NCBI GenBank assembly: GCA_030635005.1 | Contig: DAOVZS010000088.1 | Location: forward strand, 1 to 8,346 | Direction of reading: 5' to 3' | DNA from: Thiomargarita sp. | Lineage (GTDB): Bacteria > Pseudomonadota > Gammaproteobacteria > Beggiatoales > Beggiatoaceae | Length of the DNA stretch: 8,346 nt | In this document: positions 5,012 to 8,346 of the stretch, piece after piece | Layout: each line of letters opens with the position of its first letter | How positions within the stretch are numbered: the first letter of the stretch is position 1 | Made by a program: the position numbers and the translations under genes | The notes under the pieces: generated by a model | What the model saw: the letters and a program-made list of their open reading frames with translations, nothing else | Databases searched by the model: none | Told to the model about the DNA's origin: nothing

Positions 5012-5041
5012 TTGATATTTTTTAATCAGATACCTTATAAT
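5012..5041 (+). promoter_or_regulatory. Sigma-70 promoter of the PfaA/HglE-like synthase gene
   Basis: TTGATA (5012-5017, five of six consensus bases) and an exact TATAAT (5036-5041) are separated by 18 nt. Transcription would start near 5048, leaving a leader of about 70 nt before the ATG at 5118. It lies in the 136-bp gap after znuB, so the synthase is probably transcribed on its own. No terminator is evident after znuB. Confidence 0.6.
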
Positions 5042-5117
5042 ACAAAATAATCATACAGATGACTATCACGTAGATAGCGTTATCTTAACAGGTTTTTTTA
5101 AACGTATTGCACAAAAA

Positions 5118-8100
5118 ATGAAATCCAGACAGCACCAAATTCCAATTGCAATCATTGGCATGGCAGGTATTTTTCCTCAAGCCAAAAATTTGCTTGAATA
5201 CTGGGAAAATATTTTAAATAAAATTGACTCTATTATAGATGTACCCGAATCACGTTGGAAGATTTCGGACTATTATAATCCTGATCCTAGAATTCCTGAT
5301 AAAACTTATTGTAAACGGGGTGGGTTTATACCTGATATTGATTTTAATCCCATGGAATGGGGATTACCGCCTAATATTTTAGAAGTGACGGATGTTGCCC
5401 AACTGTTATCATTGCTGGTGGCCAAACAGGCGATGGCAGATGCAGGTTATGGCGTAAAAAACCGTTATCAAGACACCACAGGGGTTGTGTTAGGGGTAGG
5501 CGGGGGACAAAAATTGGTAAAACCGTTAACAACGCGTTTAGAGTATCCTGTATGGGAACGTGTGTTAAAAAGCAGCGGTTTAAGTGATAAAGATACTCAA
5601 AAAATTATTGAAAAAATAAAATTAGCCTATGTGCCTTGGGAGGAAAATTCTTTTCCAGGACTTTTGGGTAATGTCATTTCGGGACGTATTGCCAATCGTT
5701 TAGATTTAGGGGGCACGAATTGTGTGATTGATGCTGCGTGTGCAAGCTCATTAGCCGCATTTCGTATGGCACTCAGTGAATTGACAGAATATCGTAGCGA
5801 TATGATGATTACGGGGGGCGTGGATGCGGATAACTCACCCTTTATGTACATGTCTTTTAGCAAAACCCCTGCTTTTTCACATAAAGATAAAGTGAGAACC
5901 TTTGATACTGAATCTGATGGGATGATGATCGGTGAAGGCATTGGCATGATGGTGTTGAGACGTCTTGAAGATGCAGAACGAGATGGTGATCGTATTTATG
6001 CTGTTGTCAAAGGAATGGGTACTTCCAGTGATGGGAAATATAAAAGCATTTATGCCCCTAGAGCTGCAGGGCAATGTAAAGCTTTAAGTCGTGCGTATGA
6101 CAATGCAGGCTTTGCACCCGCAACTGTGGGACTGATTGAAGCACATGGTACGGGTACAAAGGCTGGTGATGCAGCAGAATTTTCTGCCTTAAAAACAACG
6201 TTTAGCGAAAATAACCCGTCAAAACAATATATTGCATTAGGAAGTGTCAAATCACAAATTGGTCATACCAAAGCTACTGCAGGGGCAGCAGGTTTGATCA
6301 AAATGGCATTATCACTGCATCATAAAATATTACCCCCCACGATTAATGTCACTGTCCCTAATCCCAAATTTGGTATTGAGGATTCTCCCTTTTACATTAA
6401 TACCAATACACGTCCTTGGCACCGCGAAAAGGGCGCAGTGCCTAGACGTGGCGGTGTCAGTGCGTTTGGGTTTGGGGGGACTAATTTTCATGTCGCTTTA
6501 GAAGAATATGAACCTGAACAAAATAAGGCGTATCGTTTACACCAAGCACCGTCTTCCCTTTTATTTTTAGCCCCCACTGCCACACAATTATTAGAATCTT
6601 GTGCCAATGAATTGAGTGCATTACAATCAGAGACAGCTGCACAACATTTAGCACAACTGATTAATGCGTCTAAAGATGTAGACATACCCACGACACATGC
6701 TCGGGTAGGTTTTGTCATTACCTCTCTTGAAACGGCTCGGGAATGTTTACAAATCACCATTGATTTTTTGAGAAAAAAACCAAATGTAGCATTTTTTGAA
6801 CATCCTAAAGGCATCCATTATCGCAAAACAGGATTTGATACCCAAGGAAAAGTAGTCGCCTTATTCTCAGGGCAGGGTTCACAGTATTTGGAAATGGGAC
6901 AAAAATTGGCGTTGAATTTTCCTACGATTCGCCAAGCCTATGCTGACATGGATAAAGTGTTAGATAAGGAAGGTTTGCCCGAAATTTCAAATATCGTCTT
7001 TCCGCCTCCTGTATTTAATGCTGATCAAAAAAAGGCACAGCTGGATGCCTTACAAAATACAGAAAATGCGCAACCTGCTATTGGTGCGTTTAGTCTTGGA
7101 CTTTACAAAATACTGTTAAACGCAGGATTTAAGCCCAATTTTGTAGCAGGGCATAGTTTTGGAGAGTTGACTGCACTGAGAGCTGCTAATGTTTTAAGTG
7201 ATGCCGATTACTTATTTCTGGTGCAAGCCAGAGGGCAAGCAATGGCTTCTCCCACAGATCCCAATTTTGATGCAGGGGCGATGTTGGCTGTGATTGGAAA
7301 AGCGGATGCTGTTCAAAATATTATCGAACAATATCCTAATATTACAGTGGCTAATTGGAATTCTGATAGACAGGTTGTCTTAGGCGGACCTACAGCCGAT
7401 ATCAAACAGATACAAACAGTATTTGATGCACAAGATTACACGACTGTATTACTGCCTGTTTCTGCCGCATTTCATACGCCACTGGTGAAACATGCTCATA
7501 AACCTTTTGCAGAAGCCTTAAACACGGTGACGTTTAACAGTCCCAAAATCCCCGTGTATTCTAATATTACCGGTGTCGCGTATCCAGAAAATCCTAATGA
7601 TATTCGGATTCTGCTGGCATCACACATGCTGAAACCTGTGGGCTTTAAGCATAAAATTGAGAATTTATACGCTGCTGGCGGATATTTCTTTATTGAATTT
7701 GGACCTCGTAATGTGCTTACTTCACTGGTGACCAGTATTCTTGCCGATAAACCGCATATTGCTGTCGCATTGAATGCCAGTAGAAAGAAAGACAGTGAAC
7801 TGCAATTACGTGAAGCCATTATCAAATTACGGGTTGCGGGGTTACCCTTACATAACTTTGATCCCTATCAACGGGAACAAAAAATAGAGATACAGAAAAA
7901 GAAAGCCTTAACAGTCACTTTAAATGGTGCTAACTATATGAGTGATAAAACAAAAAAGGCTTTTGAAAACGCTTTGAAAGACGGACATCAAGCCAAACCT
8001 ACTAGTAACGAAAGTGACACTATGACACAATCATTTGAAAAGAGCCAACAAACACCTACGCTGCAAGGTGAAAGCGAGCATATTGTTCATCAGCAATATT

Positions 8101-8346
8101 TGAAAAATATGGGAGATTATTCCCAAAACTTTTTTCAATTGATACAACAACAATATGCATTACTCAGCAATGGCACCACGACACCCGCCATGTTAGAAAG
8201 TTTTGAACGGGGTATGGCATACTTTCATGAACATCAAGCTCAAATGCAACGCGTGCATGAACAATACTTGAAAACTCAAGTAGATAGCGTATTGCAAATG
8301 GTGCCAAGTAACATGCCCTTATTATCTCAAGCCCCTGCTGTTGCGC
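5118..8346 (+). CDS. PfaA/HglE-type polyketide/PUFA-like synthase (KS-AT..., 3' end outside window)
   Basis: The open frame runs 1076 codons to the edge without a stop. The ketosynthase spans about residues 7-465. It has catalytic C208 in DAACASS (205-211), H343 in EAHGTGTKAGDAAEF and H383 in VKSQIGHTKATAGAAG. The segment around TYCKRGGFIPDIDF and GLPPNILEVTD is typical of PfaA and the heterocyst glycolipid synthase HglE. The acyltransferase is about 580-890: GQGSQ (585-589), nucleophile S680 in GHSFGE, and H786 in AAFH, consistent with malonyl-CoA. Next come LNGANYMSDKTK (from 935) and a helical HEHQ...RVHEQYL region (1029-1054), which precede acyl carrier domains in this family. The enzyme would build a long polyunsaturated or hydroxylated acyl chain. 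Product class cannot be decided here. ATG 5118 is the only start in frame, and its Shine-Dalgarno is poor. Confidence 0.9.
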   Translation, partial: MKSRQHQIPIAIIGMAGIFPQAKNLLEYWENILNKIDSIIDVPESRWKISDYYNPDPRIPDKTYCKRGGFIPDIDFNPMEWGLPPNILEVTDVAQLLSLLVAKQAMADAGYGVKNRYQDTTGVVLGVGGGQKLVKPLTTRLEYPVWERVLKSSGLSDKDTQKIIEKIKLAYVPWEENSFPGLLGNVISGRIANRLDLGGTNCVIDAACASSLAAFRMALSELTEYRSDMMITGGVDADNSPFMYMSFSKTPAFSHKDKVRTFDTESDGMMIGEGIGMMVLRRLEDAERDGDRIYAVVKGMGTSSDGKYKSIYAPRAAGQCKALSRAYDNAGFAPATVGLIEAHGTGTKAGDAAEFSALKTTFSENNPSKQYIALGSVKSQIGHTKATAGAAGLIKMALSLHHKILPPTINVTVPNPKFGIEDSPFYINTNTRPWHREKGAVPRRGGVSAFGFGGTNFHVALEEYEPEQNKAYRLHQAPSSLLFLAPTATQLLESCANELSALQSETAAQHLAQLINASKDVDIPTTHARVGFVITSLETARECLQITIDFLRKKPNVAFFEHPKGIHYRKTGFDTQGKVVALFSGQGSQYLEMGQKLALNFPTIRQAYADMDKVLDKEGLPEISNIVFPPPVFNADQKKAQLDALQNTENAQPAIGAFSLGLYKILLNAGFKPNFVAGHSFGELTALRAANVLSDADYLFLVQARGQAMASPTDPNFDAGAMLAVIGKADAVQNIIEQYPNITVANWNSDRQVVLGGPTADIKQIQTVFDAQDYTTVLLPVSAAFHTPLVKHAHKPFAEALNTVTFNSPKIPVYSNITGVAYPENPNDIRILLASHMLKPVGFKHKIENLYAAGGYFFIEFGPRNVLTSLVTSILADKPHIAVALNASRKKDSELQLREAIIKLRVAGLPLHNFDPYQREQKIEIQKKKALTVTLNGANYMSDKTKKAFENALKDGHQAKPTSNESDTMTQSFEKSQQTPTLQGESEHIVHQQYLKNMGDYSQNFFQLIQQQYALLSNGTTTPAMLESFERGMAYFHEHQAQMQRVHEQYLKTQVDSVLQMVPSNMPLLSQAPAVA

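Noticed and set aside
5627..7825. Several minus-strand open frames of 65-109 codons inside the synthase gene
   Set aside because: They are antisense to strongly conserved ketosynthase and acyltransferase motifs, have no recognisable domains and no start signals.

Overview
The window looks like chromosomal DNA of an AT-rich gammaproteobacterium, probably a Thiotrichales-type sulfur oxidiser (Beggiatoa/Thioploca-like). This is inferred from a proteobacterial UbiV and ZnuB, a PfaA/HglE-like synthase, a family of Rpn-like proteins that I recall as abundant in that group, and many short palindromic repeats between genes. The taxonomic placement is an inference, not something a search has confirmed.

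Layout. Positions 1-353 carry no gene. They hold a 55-bp sequence present twice in direct orientation with a diverged inverted copy between, plus a hairpin. Positions 354-970 (minus strand) encode a two-gene DUF433/DUF5615 toxin-antitoxin-type operon with an ATGA overlap. At 1046-1945 (minus) lies ubiV, for oxygen-independent ubiquinone hydroxylation, with all four expected Fe-S cysteines. At 2086-2880 (minus) is a membrane-anchored trypsin-like (S1C) serine protease with an intact His/Asp/Ser triad. At 3070-3993 (plus) is an Rpn/PD-(D/E)XK-like protein whose C-terminal third consists of 9-residue tandem repeats. At 4175-4981 (plus) is znuB, a zinc ABC permease. At 5118-8346 (plus) is the 5' part of a large PfaA/HglE-type synthase (ketosynthase, acyltransferase, linker) that runs off the right edge.

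The most interesting part is 1970-4090, a string of unrelated genes separated by copies of one nested-palindrome element (A at 1973-2082, B at 2910-2955, C at 4036-4087, with an end fragment D at 240-255). Neighbouring copies are in opposite orientation, so both the protease and the Rpn-like gene are bracketed by inverted copies.

The Rpn-like gene has no convincing ribosome binding site at its own start. A near-perfect one (AGGAGGG) sits 7 nt before an in-frame internal ATG at 3715. It would give a separate 92-residue protein made largely of the 9-residue repeats. This matches the gene-within-gene toxin/antitoxin logic described for enteric Rpn nucleases (RpnL/RpnS), in which the short C-terminal product neutralises the long one and the repeat number varies. 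I propose that 3070-3993 is such a self-contained system, possibly for phage defence.
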